Of a DNA stretch of 64,000 nucleotides, positions 1 through 9,174 are shown piece by piece. The stretch spans positions 1-64,000 of the forward strand of contig NZ_JAUEQY010000030.1 of assembly GCF_030406325.1 (NCBI RefSeq). Direction: 5' to 3'. The notes beneath the pieces were generated by a model. The model did not search any database and was not told the origin of the DNA. It was given only the letters and a program-made list of their open reading frames with translations. Every line of letters starts with the position of its first letter. The stretch's first letter is position 1. Position numbers and translations under genes: made by a program. The stretch is from Actinomadura sp. DC4. Lineage in GTDB: Bacteria > Actinomycetota > Actinomycetes > Streptosporangiales > Streptosporangiaceae.

Positions 1-45
1 GTACTGCACCGGGGACGGTGTGGGAGAGTAGGACACCGCCGGACA
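1..45 (+). rRNA. rrf: 5S ribosomal RNA, 3' end (partial)
   Basis: The first 45 bases match the conserved 3' third of actinobacterial 5S rRNA: GTACTGCA, then GGGGACGGTGTGGGAGAGTA and the closing CCGCCGGACA that would pair with the 5' end lying outside the window. This places the left edge at the end of a 16S-23S-5S operon read on the plus strand. The exact 3' end (44-46) is inferred from the family pattern. Confidence 0.9.
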
Positions 46-56
46 TAAACATATAA

Positions 57-116
57 GGGAAGAGGAGAAGAACCCACCCCCCAAAGGGTGACGGGACTTC
101 TCCTCTTCCCATTTTC
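57..116 (+). terminator. Rho-independent terminator of the rRNA operon
   Basis: A perfect 14-bp inverted repeat (GGGAAGAGGAGAAG at 57-70, CTTCTCCTCTTCCC at 97-110) encloses a 26-nt loop and is followed by ATTTTC. It lies 12 bases after the 5S 3' end, as expected for an rrn terminator. The loop holds a smaller CACCC/GGGTG pairing. Confidence 0.85.
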
Positions 117-640
117 AATGCCCAAAATCTGGCCGCGTGCAGGAAAGGCGCGAGCCATTCGCGGCGTCGAATTGGGTGGGCTTACAGCTGGCGACGCGGA
201 GCAGGCCGCCGAACGCGCACCCGTGGCCGAACGGCGTCCTGCCGCGGAGTGTGCGGACATCACTTGTTGATGCTCCGGACAGAGATCTCCATCGAGCATT
301 GAGCGGCGGCGGTGAGGGGCCGGGACGCGAGCCCACCGCCACGGCGAAGTCCGGCCGTACAGGCCGAACCCGACGAGCGGCCTTACAAGCCGAGTCCACG
401 AGCGACGCACCGGCCGTGGTGAGCCATTATCGGATGGCCTGGCGGGCCGGACGCGACCGCCGCGAGCGGCGGCGTGACCGGGACCGCCGTGCTCGACAGG
501 GCGAGCGGAAAGACGCGGTTGCGGAGTGTGGCACGGGCCTCTGGAGCGCGTACGGCGCTGGCCGTCATGGTCGCCGCGCAGACGGTCATGGTCGCCGTCA
601 CGACCGCGGCGGATGAGGCGCCATGCTCCGGCGCTCAGGA

Positions 641-658
641 GATGTGGTGCACCACATC
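641..658. repeat. Perfect 18-bp palindrome
   Basis: GATGTGGTG followed at once by CACCACATC is its own reverse complement over 18 bases with no spacer. It sits in the gene-free stretch. It could be a protein-binding site for a dimer or a relic of one. No adjacent gene shows what would bind. Confidence 0.6.
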
Positions 659-977
659 GAAACGCTCCCGGCGTGGAGGCGAGCGGCGATCGTCGTACGC
701 GCCGGGTATCAGGACCTGGTGGAGTCGCAGAGCTCCGCAGGGGGCGTCGGTGCGCGAAGAGCCGCCGGCCGCGGACGACTCACGGCCGACCGGCGGCGGA
801 GATCGCGGTGGTCATTAGGCGAGGCCGTGGCGCGCTGATCGCACGAGTCCCGACTCTGCCGCCGGCGGTCGGTTCCCACGGCCGACAGATGCGCCTCCAG
901 CGGCGAGATCCGCCACATCCGCCACTAAGGGAGGCCACATGAGGTGGCCCGGCCGAGTGGTGCGCGCCGCCGACCCC

Positions 978-1018
978 CGCAACGCGTTCTCCGACCGGCT
1001 CTCCGCAACGCGTTCTCC
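978..1018 (+). repeat. 15-bp direct repeat, 26-bp period
   Basis: CGCAACGCGTTCTCC occurs at 978-992 and again at 1004-1018. It lies directly before the ketosynthase-like relic. It is probably a small local duplication in decaying sequence. Confidence 0.6.
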
Positions 1019-1025
1019 ACCGCGG

Positions 1026-1079
1026 CCATCGCCAGACGTGCTGCTGGAGGTGGCCTGGGAGACGTTCGAGAACGCCGGC
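1026..1079 (+). pseudogene. Short relic of a polyketide synthase ketosynthase domain
   Basis: Read in the frame of base 1026, the translation includes VLLEVAWETFENAG (1038-1079). It matches the conserved ketosynthase segment that usually reads DPQQRLLLEVAWEALENAG. The preceding proline-rich residues do not match, and the frame meets a TAG at 1095, before the expected RG..GVF block. Only about 14 codons are recognisable, so this is a fragment left after deletion rather than a gene. Chance similarity cannot be fully excluded, but WE.FENAG after LLEVA is distinctive. Confidence 0.5.
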
Positions 1080-1260
1080 TGCTCGGGGCGATGTTAGAGC
1101 GGGAGACCGGCGCCGTACCGGGCCGGACCGCTCTCAGCCCGCCCGTGACCTTCTGCCCGGTCGTGAGAGCAGGGCGGCCCGGCGTAGAGCGCACAAGGGC
1201 TTCCTGGGCCTTGTCGCCGCCCCACAGGACGGTTCCCGGACGGCGACCGCGGCCTCTGCG

Positions 1261-1878
1261 TCAGTCCCCAGGCGTGCGGAGGGTGTCGATGGCCGTCCGG
1301 AGCTCGCCCACCCGCTGTTCGAGAGCGTTCATCGCCGTGGCCGCGTCCTCGTCCTTGGCCGCCCACCGGCTCAACGCGCCGACCTGATCCTCCACCGCCG
1401 TCAGCCGTTCGCTCAGCTCCGCCGCGAACTCTCCCGCCGGCGCCGCCGCGAACTGGGTCCGTAGCAGCTCCGACTGCTCCCGCAGCTGCTGGTTCTTCCG
1501 ATGGAGCTCCACGAAGATCGAGACCTTCGTCCGCAGCACCCACGGGTCGAACGGCTTGGAGATGTAGTCCACCGCCCCCGCCGCGTAACCGCGGAACGCG
1601 TAGTCCGGCCCCGCGTCCACCGCGGTCAAGAAGATGATCGGGACCTCGCGCGTCTTGCGGCGGCGCTTGATGGCTCGGGCGATCTCGAAGCCGTCCATGC
1701 CCGGCATCACGATGTCCAGCAGGATCACCGCGAACTCGTTCGTCAGCAGCGCCCGGAGTGCCTCGTCCCCCGAACGGGCGCGGATCATGTTCTGGTCCAG
1801 GGAGCTGAGGATCGCCTCTAGAGCGACGAGGTTCTCGTCCCGGTCATCGACCAGAAGAATGTTCGCCTTCTCGGCCAC
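1261..1878 (-). CDS. osaB: OsaB-like response regulator with C-terminal coiled coil
   Basis: A 205-residue response regulator. The receiver domain (about 5-125) shows the acidic pair in LLVDDR, phospho-acceptor Asp55 in VILLDIVMPGMDG, Thr in FLTA and the Lys of YISKPF. No DNA-binding domain follows. Residues 125-205 are hydrophilic and heptad-like (KNQQLREQ, LTAVEDQVGALS, NALEQRVGELRTAIDTL), as in OsaB of Streptomyces, whose coiled coil is known to matter for osmoadaptation. It lies 13 bp after the kinase gene on the same strand and is surely its partner. The start is GTG at 1878, because GGAGGG lies 6 bases before it, whereas the in-frame TTG at 1884 abuts that site. Output is probably protein-protein contact rather than DNA binding. 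Confidence 0.85.
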   Translation of the reverse strand: MAEKANILLVDDRDENLVALEAILSSLDQNMIRARSGDEALRALLTNEFAVILLDIVMPGMDGFEIARAIKRRRKTREVPIIFLTAVDAGPDYAFRGYAAGAVDYISKPFDPWVLRTKVSIFVELHRKNQQLREQSELLRTQFAAAPAGEFAAELSERLTAVEDQVGALSRWAAKDEDAATAMNALEQRVGELRTAIDTLRTPGD

Positions 1879-1891
1879 GATCAACCCTCCA

Positions 1892-4800
1892 TCACGTACG
1901 CGGCCGACTTAGCCACGCCCTCATGATGTCAAGAAGATGGTCCGCGTCGACAGGCTTGGGCACATAGTCGGACGCTCCGGACTCGATGCTCTTCTCCCGG
2001 TCCCCCTTCATCGCCTTGGCCGTCAGGGCGATGATCGGCAGGTCCGCGAACTGCGGCATCCGGCGTACGGCCTCGGTGGTGGCGTAGCCGTCGAGCTCCG
2101 GCATCATGACGTCCATGAGGACGAGATCGATGTCTTCGTTGCGGTCGAGGGTGTCGATCCCCTCCCGGCCGTTCTCCGCGTAGAGCACCTCGATGCCGTA
2201 CTGCTCCAGCACACAGGTCAGCGCGAAGATGTTGCGCACGTCGTCGTCGACGATCAGGATCTTGCGGCCCGAGAGCACCTCGTCGTCGATCGGCTGTTCG
2301 AGCGGTGCCTCGGCCTCGGGCAGCTCCAGCGGCGCCGCCGGGAGCGGCGGCGGCTGCACGGCGGCCGGGGCGCGCTTCTCGCTGGGCGCGGCCAGGGCGG
2401 TGTCGACCGGGCCGTTGTAATTGATCGGCAGGTACAGCGTGAACGTGCTGCCGTCGCCCGGCCGGCTGGAGACGTGGATCTCTCCGCCGAGGAGCTGGGC
2501 GATGTCGCGGCTGATCGACAGGCCGAGCCCGGTGCCGCCGTAGCGGCGGCTGGTGGTGCCGTCGGCCTGCTGGAACGCCTCGAAGATCGAGCGCAGGTTG
2601 TGCTCGTCGATGCCGATGCCCGTGTCGGTGACCGCCAGGCCGATGACGTCAGGGTTCGCGGCCAGCGTCGGATCGACGTACGCCACGTCCACGGGGCGCC
2701 GCACGGTCAGGCGTACCTCGCCGGTGGAGGTGAACTTCACCGCGTTGGACAGCAGGTTGCGCAGCACCTGCTGCAGCCGCTGCTCGTCGGTGTAGAGCTC
2801 GTGCGGCAGGCCCGGCTCGGCGTAGACGTCGAAGGCGAGGCCCTTGTCCGCGGCCATGGGGCGGAACGTCGCGTCGACGTAGTCGACCAGCTCCGCGAGC
2901 GCGATGCGCTGCGGGTGCAGCTCCATCTTGCCCGCCTCGACCTTGGACAGATCGAGCATGTCATTGATCAGCCGCAGGAGGTCCGATCCCGACTCGTGGA
3001 TCGTCTTGATCAGCTCGACCTGCTTGGGCGTGAGGTTCTTGTCCGGGTTGCCGGACAGGAGCTTGGCGAGCACCAGCAGGCTGTTGAGCGGCGTCCGCAG
3101 CTCGTGGGACATGTTGGTGAGGAACTCGGACTTGTAGCGCGAGGACTGCGCGAGCTGCTCGGCGCGCTCCTCCAGCGTGCGCCTGGCCTGCTCGATCTGG
3201 AAGTTCTGCATCTCGATCGCGCGGTTCTGCTTGGCGAGCAGCGCGGCCTTCTCCTCCAGCTCGGCGTTGGAGCGGCGCAGCTCGGCCTGCTGGCGCTGCA
3301 GCTCGCTGGAGCGGTCCTGCAGCTCGACGGTCAGCCGCTGCGACTCGGCCAGCAGAGCCTCCGTTCGGGAGTTGGCGGTGATCGTGTTGATCGTGACGCC
3401 GATGGTCTCCACGAACTGGTCGAAGAAGGCCAGGTGCACCTCGGAGAACGGGCTGAACGAGGCGAGCTCGATCGCGCCGAGCACGCGGTTCTCGAACAGG
3501 ATCGGCAGCACGATCACGTTGGCCGGCGAGGCCTGGCCCAGGCCCGTGCCGATCGTGATGTAGCCGGTCGGCAGGTCGTCGACCAGGATCGGCTTGTGCT
3601 CGACGGCCGCCTGGCCGACGAGCCGGTCGCCGAAGCCGAACCGCACCTTGTCGATCTGGTCCTTGCCGACGCCGTACCCGGTCTTGAGCACGAGCTCGCG
3701 CTCGCCGTCGCTCTCCTCGGCGAGGTAGAACGCGCCGTACTGGGCGGAGGCGAGCGGGGTGACCTCGCTCATGATCAGCCGGGCGACCTCCATGAGGTCG
3801 CGGTGGCCCTGCATCAGGCCGGCGATGCGGGCGAGGTTGGTCTTGAGCCAGTCCTGCTGCTGGTTGGTGCGGGTGGTCTCGCGGAGGTTCGCGACCATGA
3901 GGTTGACGTTGTCGCCGAGCTCGGCGACCTCGCCGCGCGCCTCGACCGAGACCGCCTTGGTGAGGTCGCCGCGGGCGACCGAGCTGGCCACCGACGCGAT
4001 CGCGCGCACCTGGCGGGTCAGGTTGCTGGCCAGCTCGTTGACGCTCTCGGTGAGCCGCTTCCAGGTGCCCGAAACGCCCTCGACCTCGGCCTGGCCGCCC
4101 AGGCGCCCCTCGCTGCCGACCTCGCGGGCCACCCGCGTGACCTCGCCGGCGAACGCGGACAGCTGGTCGACCATCGTGTTGATCGTCGTCTTGAGCTCCA
4201 GGATCTCGCCCTGGGCGTCGACGTCGATCTTCTTGGTGAGGTCGCCGTTGGCGACCGCGGTGGTCACCTGGGCGATGTTGCGGACCTGGGAGGTCAGGTT
4301 GTCCGCCATGGAGTTGACGTTGTCGGTGAGGTCCTTCCAGACCCCGCTGACGCCGCCGACCTTGGCGCGCCCGCCGAGGTTGCCCTCGGTGCCGACCTCG
4401 CGGGCGACGCGGGTCACCTCGTCGGCGAAGGCCGACAGCCGGTCGACCATGGTGTTGAGGGTGTCCTTGAGCTGCAGGATCTCGCCCTGCGCGTCCACGG
4501 TGATCTTCTTGGACAGGTCGCCGCCGGCCACCGCGGTCGCCACCTGGGCGATGCTGCGCACCTGGCCGGTGAGGTTGCCGGCCATGGAGTTGACGTTGTC
4601 GGTGAGGTCCTTCCAGACCCCGCTGACGCCGCCGACCTGCGCCTGGCCGCCCAGCCGGCCCTCGGTGCCCACCTCACGCGCCACGCGGGTGACCTCGTTC
4701 GCGAAGGCCGACAACTGGTCGACCATGGTGTTGAGGGTGTCCTTGAGCTGCAGGATCTCGCCCTGCGCGTCGACCGTGATCTTCTTGGACAGGTCGCCGT

Positions 4801-5731
4801 TGGCGACCGACGTGGCGACCTGGGCGATGTTACGGACCTGGCCGGTGAGGTTGCCGGCCATGGAGTTGACGTTGTCGGTGAGGTCCTTCCAGACCCCGCT
4901 GACGCCACTGACCTGCGCCTGGCCGCCCAGCCGGCCCTCGGTGCCCACCTCACGCGCCACGCGCGTCACCTCGTCGGCGAACGACGAGAGCTGGTCGACC
5001 ATGGTGTTCACGGTCTCCTTGAGCTCCAGCAGCTCGCCGGTGGCCTCGACGGTCACCTTGCGGGTCAGGTCGCCGCGCGCCACCGCCGTGGTCACGAGCG
5101 CGATGTCGCGCACCTGGCCGGTCAGGCGGCTGGCCATCGCGTTGACCGCGCCCGTGACGTCGCGCCAGCGGCCCGACAGGTCCCGCGGCGTCGCCTGGCC
5201 GCCGAGGCGGCCCTCCGCGCCGACCTCGCGGGCCAGCTGCGTGACCTCGGCGGCGAACTCGTCCAGGTGCTCGACCATCCGGTTGACGCCGGTGCCCATG
5301 CGGAGGAGCTCGCCGCGCCACGGCCGGGTGCCGGTGTCCAGCTCGATGCGCTGGCTCAGGTCACCGTCGGCGACGGCGTCGGCCACCCGGGCCATCGCGG
5401 TCGCGGACTGGACCAGGGCGTCGATCAGCGCGTTGGCCGCGGCGTTCCCCGTGGCCCACGAGCCTTCGCCGCCCGCGCCGAGGCGCTCGTCGATCCGGCC
5501 TTCGTGACGAACCTCACGTTGGACGCGTACGAGTTCCCCGGTCAGATGGCCCGCACGTGCCTGGACCTCGTTGAAGACCGAGCCGATCTCCGCGATGACG
5601 TCGTCACCGGTGGTATCGAGCCTGGTCTCGAAATCGCCGTCGCGCAGGGCTCTGAGCGCGTCGAGTACCGGCCGCAGGTCGGTCTCGTCATACTGGGCGC
5701 TCACCGGCGCATGGGGAGTGCTCCGAGGCAT
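1892..5731 (-). CDS. osaA: OsaA-like poly-HAMP hybrid sensor histidine kinase
   Basis: A 1279-residue soluble hybrid kinase with no membrane segment. The N-terminal half is a chain of seven HAMP-type units, each with a GDL/GDF signature. The central ones repeat almost exactly every 92 residues (276 bp). A GAF domain follows (about 640-800), then a long coiled coil, HisKA with His876 in [10 protein letters not shown], HATPase_c (N box [10 protein letters not shown] boxes DTGIGI and [10 protein letters not shown]), and a receiver domain with Asp1207 in [12 protein letters not shown]. Known relatives are OsaA of Streptomyces and the fungal group III (Nik1) osmosensing kinases. The start is ATG 5731, with GGCGAGG nine bases upstream; the frame stays open further upstream but that part looks non-coding. 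It is co-transcribed with the downstream regulator and divergent from the SpoIIE-type gene. Confidence 0.9.
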   Translation of the reverse strand: MPRSTPHAPVSAQYDETDLRPVLDALRALRDGDFETRLDTTGDDVIAEIGSVFNEVQARAGHLTGELVRVQREVRHEGRIDERLGAGGEGSWATGNAAANALIDALVQSATAMARVADAVADGDLSQRIELDTGTRPWRGELLRMGTGVNRMVEHLDEFAAEVTQLAREVGAEGRLGGQATPRDLSGRWRDVTGAVNAMASRLTGQVRDIALVTTAVARGDLTRKVTVEATGELLELKETVNTMVDQLSSFADEVTRVAREVGTEGRLGGQAQVSGVSGVWKDLTDNVNSMAGNLTGQVRNIAQVATSVANGDLSKKITVDAQGEILQLKDTLNTMVDQLSAFANEVTRVAREVGTEGRLGGQAQVGGVSGVWKDLTDNVNSMAGNLTGQVRSIAQVATAVAGGDLSKKITVDAQGEILQLKDTLNTMVDRLSAFADEVTRVAREVGTEGNLGGRAKVGGVSGVWKDLTDNVNSMADNLTSQVRNIAQVTTAVANGDLTKKIDVDAQGEILELKTTINTMVDQLSAFAGEVTRVAREVGSEGRLGGQAEVEGVSGTWKRLTESVNELASNLTRQVRAIASVASSVARGDLTKAVSVEARGEVAELGDNVNLMVANLRETTRTNQQQDWLKTNLARIAGLMQGHRDLMEVARLIMSEVTPLASAQYGAFYLAEESDGERELVLKTGYGVGKDQIDKVRFGFGDRLVGQAAVEHKPILVDDLPTGYITIGTGLGQASPANVIVLPILFENRVLGAIELASFSPFSEVHLAFFDQFVETIGVTINTITANSRTEALLAESQRLTVELQDRSSELQRQQAELRRSNAELEEKAALLAKQNRAIEMQNFQIEQARRTLEERAEQLAQSSRYKSEFLTNMSHELRTPLNSLLVLAKLLSGNPDKNLTPKQVELIKTIHESGSDLLRLINDMLDLSKVEAGKMELHPQRIALAELVDYVDATFRPMAADKGLAFDVYAEPGLPHELYTDEQRLQQVLRNLLSNAVKFTSTGEVRLTVRRPVDVAYVDPTLAANPDVIGLAVTDTGIGIDEHNLRSIFEAFQQADGTTSRRYGGTGLGLSISRDIAQLLGGEIHVSSRPGDGSTFTLYLPINYNGPVDTALAAPSEKRAPAAVQPPPLPAAPLELPEAEAPLEQPIDDEVLSGRKILIVDDDVRNIFALTCVLEQYGIEVLYAENGREGIDTLDRNEDIDLVLMDVMMPELDGYATTEAVRRMPQFADLPIIALTAKAMKGDREKSIESGASDYVPKPVDADHLLDIMRAWLSRPRT

Positions 5732-5834
5732 TAACGTGCACCTCGCCTTCCATGCGTGGTGGTCGGGGATATGTACAGTCCACCCGGGGAATCTGCCACG
5801 ATGGCAGCGTCGTGCATCCCCGAGACGAATCCAA

Positions 5835-7910
5835 GTGGCTGTGGAGAAGAACCCAAAGAGGTACGCGACCTTCCCGCCGGAGGTCGCATCAGTCGCGGCT
5901 GCACGGCGTTTTGTCGGGGATACGCTTCGTAGCTGGGGCGTCGACGAGGTGGACGACGCCATGCTACTCACCAGCGAACTGGTTACGAACGCAATCGTGC
6001 ACGCGGGGACCGAGGTAGAGGTCGTGTGCGAGGCGCTCGGCGGTCAGGTGAGGGTCGAGGTGCACGACCGGCACCAGGCCCGCCGGATCCCCATCCCCGG
6101 CGATCAGGTCAGCGGCCGCGGCCTGCTGTTCCCCGAGACGCTCGCGATCTCCTGGGGCGTCACGTACGGGCAGGGCGACAAACAGGTGTGGTTCACCGTG
6201 CCCGGCACCGCGGGAGCGACGCAGGCGCCGTCGCCTCCGGCGTACGAGGAGATCATCACGATGCCGCGGTCGGCCCGGCCGACCGTCGACCAGCTCGCCC
6301 ACCGCACCGCGCAGACCGCGCAGGACGCGCTGGGCGCCGACTGCGTCTACGTCCTGCTCACCGAGGACGACGCCGAACTCATCCTGAAGGCCACCTCCGG
6401 CGTACGGCCCGAGGGCGCCGCGCTGGAGTTCGGCCTGGAGGGCGCCCCGGTCGCCGGCAGGGGCGTGTACGCCGACCTGGGCGGCAGCCCGTACAACCTT
6501 CCCGCCCTGCGGGCCGCGGGCATCCGCTCGCTGGTCACCGCGCCGTTCGTCATCGACGGCCGGGGCATCGGGCTGCTGATCGCCGCCTCGCGGGACGCCG
6601 CGCACTTCACCGAGAGCGACGTCGAGCGGCTCCAGCAGGTCGCCGACCGCCAGGCGCCCTCGCTCGAACGCGCGCGCCTCATGGAGCTGGAGCGGGCCCG
6701 GCGCGGCTGGCTCGGCTTCCTCGCCGAGGCGAGCAGCCTGCTCGCCGGCACCCTCGACCAGCAGATGACCATGGCGCTGGTGGCCCAGCTGATCGTCCCG
6801 CGGCTGGCGACCTGGTGCGCGCTGTTCACCGTGCGCGACACCGACGTGGCGCTGCCCGCGTACGCCTGGCACGCCGACGAGACGATGGTGGCCGACCTGC
6901 GCACACTGCTCGGCATGCTGCCGCCGGCGCCGCCGCCCGACGAGCCCGGCCCCTGGGAGGGGTTCGCGCCGCGGCCCGGCGCGGCCATGCCCGCCACCGC
7001 GCACCGGGTGACCGGCGACGTCGCGCACGTCTTCCCTCTCCTGGCCCGCGGCCGGAGCATCGGCATGCTGGTCGTCGGCGGCCCGAAGGGCGCGCGGTTC
7101 ACCCGCGACATGCTGGAGCTGACCGAGGACCTCGCCGGCCGCGCGGCGCTCGCGATCGACAACGCGCGGCTGTACGAGGAGCAGGCGGACATGAGCCGTA
7201 CGCTCCAGCGCAGCCTGCTCCCCCCGGACATTCCGGTGATCCCGGGGCTCGACCTCGCCGTCGTGTACGAGCCGGCGGGGGAGAGCAGCGAGGTCGGCGG
7301 CGACTTCTACGACGTGTTCGGAGTGGGGTCGCGATGGAGGTTCGCGATCGGCGACGTGTGCGGCACCGGGCCCGAGGCCGCGTCGGTGACCGGCCTGGCC
7401 CGCCACACGCTGCGCATCCTCGGCCGGGAGAACTACTCGATCCCCGAGGTGCTCGAACGCCTCAACGCGCTGATCCTGGAGGAGGGGCCGCGGGCGCGGT
7501 TCCTGACGCTCCTGCACGGTGAGGTGGAGAAGCTCGAGAACGGCGGGGCCAGAGTGACGTACGCGACGGCGGGCCATCCGCCGCCGCTGTTCCTGAGCCC
7601 GGCGGGCGCGGTCGAGGGCGAGGACGAGTCCGACCTGATGCTCGGTGTCTTCACCGAGGCGAGCTTCGGGGTGCGCACGGTGACACTGAAGCCGGGGCAC
7701 CTGCTGCTCGGCTTCACCGACGGGGTGACCGAGCGGCGCAACGGCGACCGGCTGCTCGGCGACGACCAAGGGCTCGAACGCGTCCTCGCGTCCTGCGCCG
7801 GGCTGGGCGCCGGGGCGGTGGCGGCGAAGGTCAGCCGGGCGGTGCGCGCCTTCTCGACCGAGCCGTCGCACGACGACATGGCGATGATCGTCCTGCGCAT
7901 CGAGGAGTGA
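5835..7910 (+). CDS. osaC: OsaC-like protein: RsbW-type kinase, GAF domains and SpoIIE-type phosphatase
   Basis: A 691-residue multidomain signalling protein. Residues 1-130 form an RsbW-like GHKL ATPase (ELVTNAIVHA as N box, later SGRGLLFP). Two GAF-like regions follow (about 150-280 and 285-450). The C-terminus is a PP2C/SpoIIE phosphatase (SLLPPDIP, EVGGDFYDVF, FTDGVTERRN, HDDMAMIVL with metal-binding Asp residues). Streptomyces OsaC has this architecture, lies next to osaAB and is reported to help return SigB activity to normal after osmotic stress. It probably phosphorylates and dephosphorylates anti-sigma-antagonist proteins encoded elsewhere. GTG 5835 is chosen because a weak GAG lies ten bases upstream; GTG 5841 is an alternative. 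The 103-bp gap to the kinase gene must hold two divergent promoters. Confidence 0.85.
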   Translation: MAVEKNPKRYATFPPEVASVAAARRFVGDTLRSWGVDEVDDAMLLTSELVTNAIVHAGTEVEVVCEALGGQVRVEVHDRHQARRIPIPGDQVSGRGLLFPETLAISWGVTYGQGDKQVWFTVPGTAGATQAPSPPAYEEIITMPRSARPTVDQLAHRTAQTAQDALGADCVYVLLTEDDAELILKATSGVRPEGAALEFGLEGAPVAGRGVYADLGGSPYNLPALRAAGIRSLVTAPFVIDGRGIGLLIAASRDAAHFTESDVERLQQVADRQAPSLERARLMELERARRGWLGFLAEASSLLAGTLDQQMTMALVAQLIVPRLATWCALFTVRDTDVALPAYAWHADETMVADLRTLLGMLPPAPPPDEPGPWEGFAPRPGAAMPATAHRVTGDVAHVFPLLARGRSIGMLVVGGPKGARFTRDMLELTEDLAGRAALAIDNARLYEEQADMSRTLQRSLLPPDIPVIPGLDLAVVYEPAGESSEVGGDFYDVFGVGSRWRFAIGDVCGTGPEAASVTGLARHTLRILGRENYSIPEVLERLNALILEEGPRARFLTLLHGEVEKLENGGARVTYATAGHPPPLFLSPAGAVEGEDESDLMLGVFTEASFGVRTVTLKPGHLLLGFTDGVTERRNGDRLLGDDQGLERVLASCAGLGAGAVAAKVSRAVRAFSTEPSHDDMAMIVLRIEE

Positions 7911-7912
7911 CC

Positions 7913-9076
7913 TCACGCCTCGAACAAGCGGTCGGCGGGGGCGTCGATCACATCGAGGATCCGGCCGGTGAAGTAACCGGTGCCGAGCACGAGCACCCGC
8001 CGCCCGAATGCGGCGATCCGCGCGGGCGTGAGGCCGGCGGCGTCGACGGCCGCTCCCGTACGGGTGAAGCGCAGGCTCTCGCGGTCCGGCATCCGCACCG
8101 CGGTCACCGGCAGCCCGTCCAGCTCCGCCAGGACCCCCGGCACGTCCTTGTGGTCGGGCAGGCAGACCAGGACGTGGTCGATCCGGTCCCAGTGCCGGTA
8201 CGCCTCGGTGAGCGCGGCGGCGGCCCCCGCCCGGCTGATCGCCGAGTCGACCAGGACCTCCGCGCCGGGGATCGTGTGCCACGACGTACGGCCCGGGAGC
8301 CGTACGGAGGCCAGGACCGCGTCCAGGCGGTCGCCGGCCGTACGGCCCATCCCCTCGAGCAGCCGGGCGGCGGCGACGCAGCCCAGCGCGGCGTTGCGCC
8401 GGCCGAGCCCGGAGGGCAGCGGGACGTCCGGGAGGCCGGTGACCACCTCGGTCGCCGCGATCACCGCCGCGACGTCGGGCGTCTGGGGGAGGGAGACGAT
8501 CGAGTGCGTCGCCGCGGTGGCCACGCCGGCCTTCTCCGCGGCGATCTCCGCGGGAGTGTCGCCGAGGACGCCGAGGTGCTCGCCGAACACCTCGGTGATC
8601 GCGACCACCGAGGGCGGGAACAGGCTCACCTCGTCGGAGGCGCCCCCCATGCCCGCCTCCAGCACGACGGCCCCGGCCCCGACGTCACGCGCGTGCAGCA
8701 TCCCGGCCAGCGTGAACAGCCCGCTCGGCGAGAGGTAGCCGTCCCGGTCTCGCGGCGGAGGCCCGGCCGCCGCGCGCAGCCGCGCGCCGAGCGCGGCCAG
8801 CTCGTCCGCCGAGACGACGGCCCCGTCGACCCGGATCCGCTCGGTGTCGGAGCGCAGGGCGGGGCTGGTGACCGTCACCACCCGGCACCCGGCCGCGGCG
8901 ATCCACGCGGAGGCGTACGTCGCGGCCGTGCCCTTGCCCTTGGAACCGACGACCGTGAGCACGGGGACGCCCGGCCCGGTCGTCCCGAGGGCCTGGGCGA
9001 GCCGGCCCGCGCGCCGCAGACTCCGGCGCTCGCCCGGCCGGCGCTGGAGCCACTCCTCGTAGAAGGCGGCGATCAT
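7913..9076 (-). CDS. Degenerate FolC/Mur-ligase paralogue
   Basis: A 387-residue protein of the folylpolyglutamate synthase/Mur-ligase superfamily. The nucleotide-binding loop is intact (VVGSKGKGT, 42-50), and EAGMGG, FGEHLGVLGDT and AAEKAGV follow the family order. Two hallmark sites are altered: the usual TSPHL reads TSPALR, and the C-terminal LDGAHNP reads VDSAISRAG, so the His-Asn-Pro that helps shape the active site is gone. It is about 70 residues shorter than the genuine FolC encoded divergently 98 bp away. It therefore probably ligates another substrate or has lost folate ligase activity. ATG 9076 has GGGAGG seven bases before it. It converges on osaC with only 2 bp between the stops. 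Confidence 0.75.
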   Translation of the reverse strand: MIAAFYEEWLQRRPGERRSLRRAGRLAQALGTTGPGVPVLTVVGSKGKGTAATYASAWIAAAGCRVVTVTSPALRSDTERIRVDGAVVSADELAALGARLRAAAGPPPRDRDGYLSPSGLFTLAGMLHARDVGAGAVVLEAGMGGASDEVSLFPPSVVAITEVFGEHLGVLGDTPAEIAAEKAGVATAATHSIVSLPQTPDVAAVIAATEVVTGLPDVPLPSGLGRRNAALGCVAAARLLEGMGRTAGDRLDAVLASVRLPGRTSWHTIPGAEVLVDSAISRAGAAAALTEAYRHWDRIDHVLVCLPDHKDVPGVLAELDGLPVTAVRMPDRESLRFTRTGAAVDAAGLTPARIAAFGRRVLVLGTGYFTGRILDVIDAPADRLFEA

Positions 9077-9161
9077 CCACGTCCTCCCAGGTCGGCACGT
9101 GCGGCTGCCCGACGATAGCCGGAGCGCGGCGGGGGCCGACGGCGGGAGGCCCGGTCGCCAG

Positions 9162-9167
9162 TAGGCT
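9162..9167 (+). promoter_or_regulatory. -10 box for leaderless folC mRNA
   Basis: TAGGCT at 9162-9167 is followed by seven bases and then the GTG start codon at 9175. TANNNT-N7-start is the usual arrangement for leaderless actinobacterial transcripts. No ribosome-binding site precedes this GTG, which agrees. Confidence 0.6.
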
Positions 9168-9174
9168 GCTGAAC

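Larger units (their letters stand above)
117..1260. other. 1.1 kb stretch without an intact gene
   Basis: No reading frame here has convincing protein character. The open frames on both strands are Arg/Pro/Ala-rich, overlap each other, and show neither a recognisable motif nor a plausible start. The stretch lies between the rRNA terminator and the 3' end of the osaB-like gene. It holds an 18-bp palindrome, a 15-bp direct repeat and a short ketosynthase-like relic, listed separately. It looks like decayed sequence. Confidence 0.6.

Noticed and set aside
4080-5290. Long near-identical repeats that might be read as a repeat array
   Set aside because: The 276-bp units are in frame and encode HAMP domains; there are no spacers of CRISPR type.
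1937-5734. Open frame of 1265 codons on the plus strand
   Set aside because: It is antisense to the poly-HAMP kinase gene, whose domains are unmistakable. Its length reflects high GC and the repeats; its sequence is low-complexity Val/Leu/Arg/Asp.
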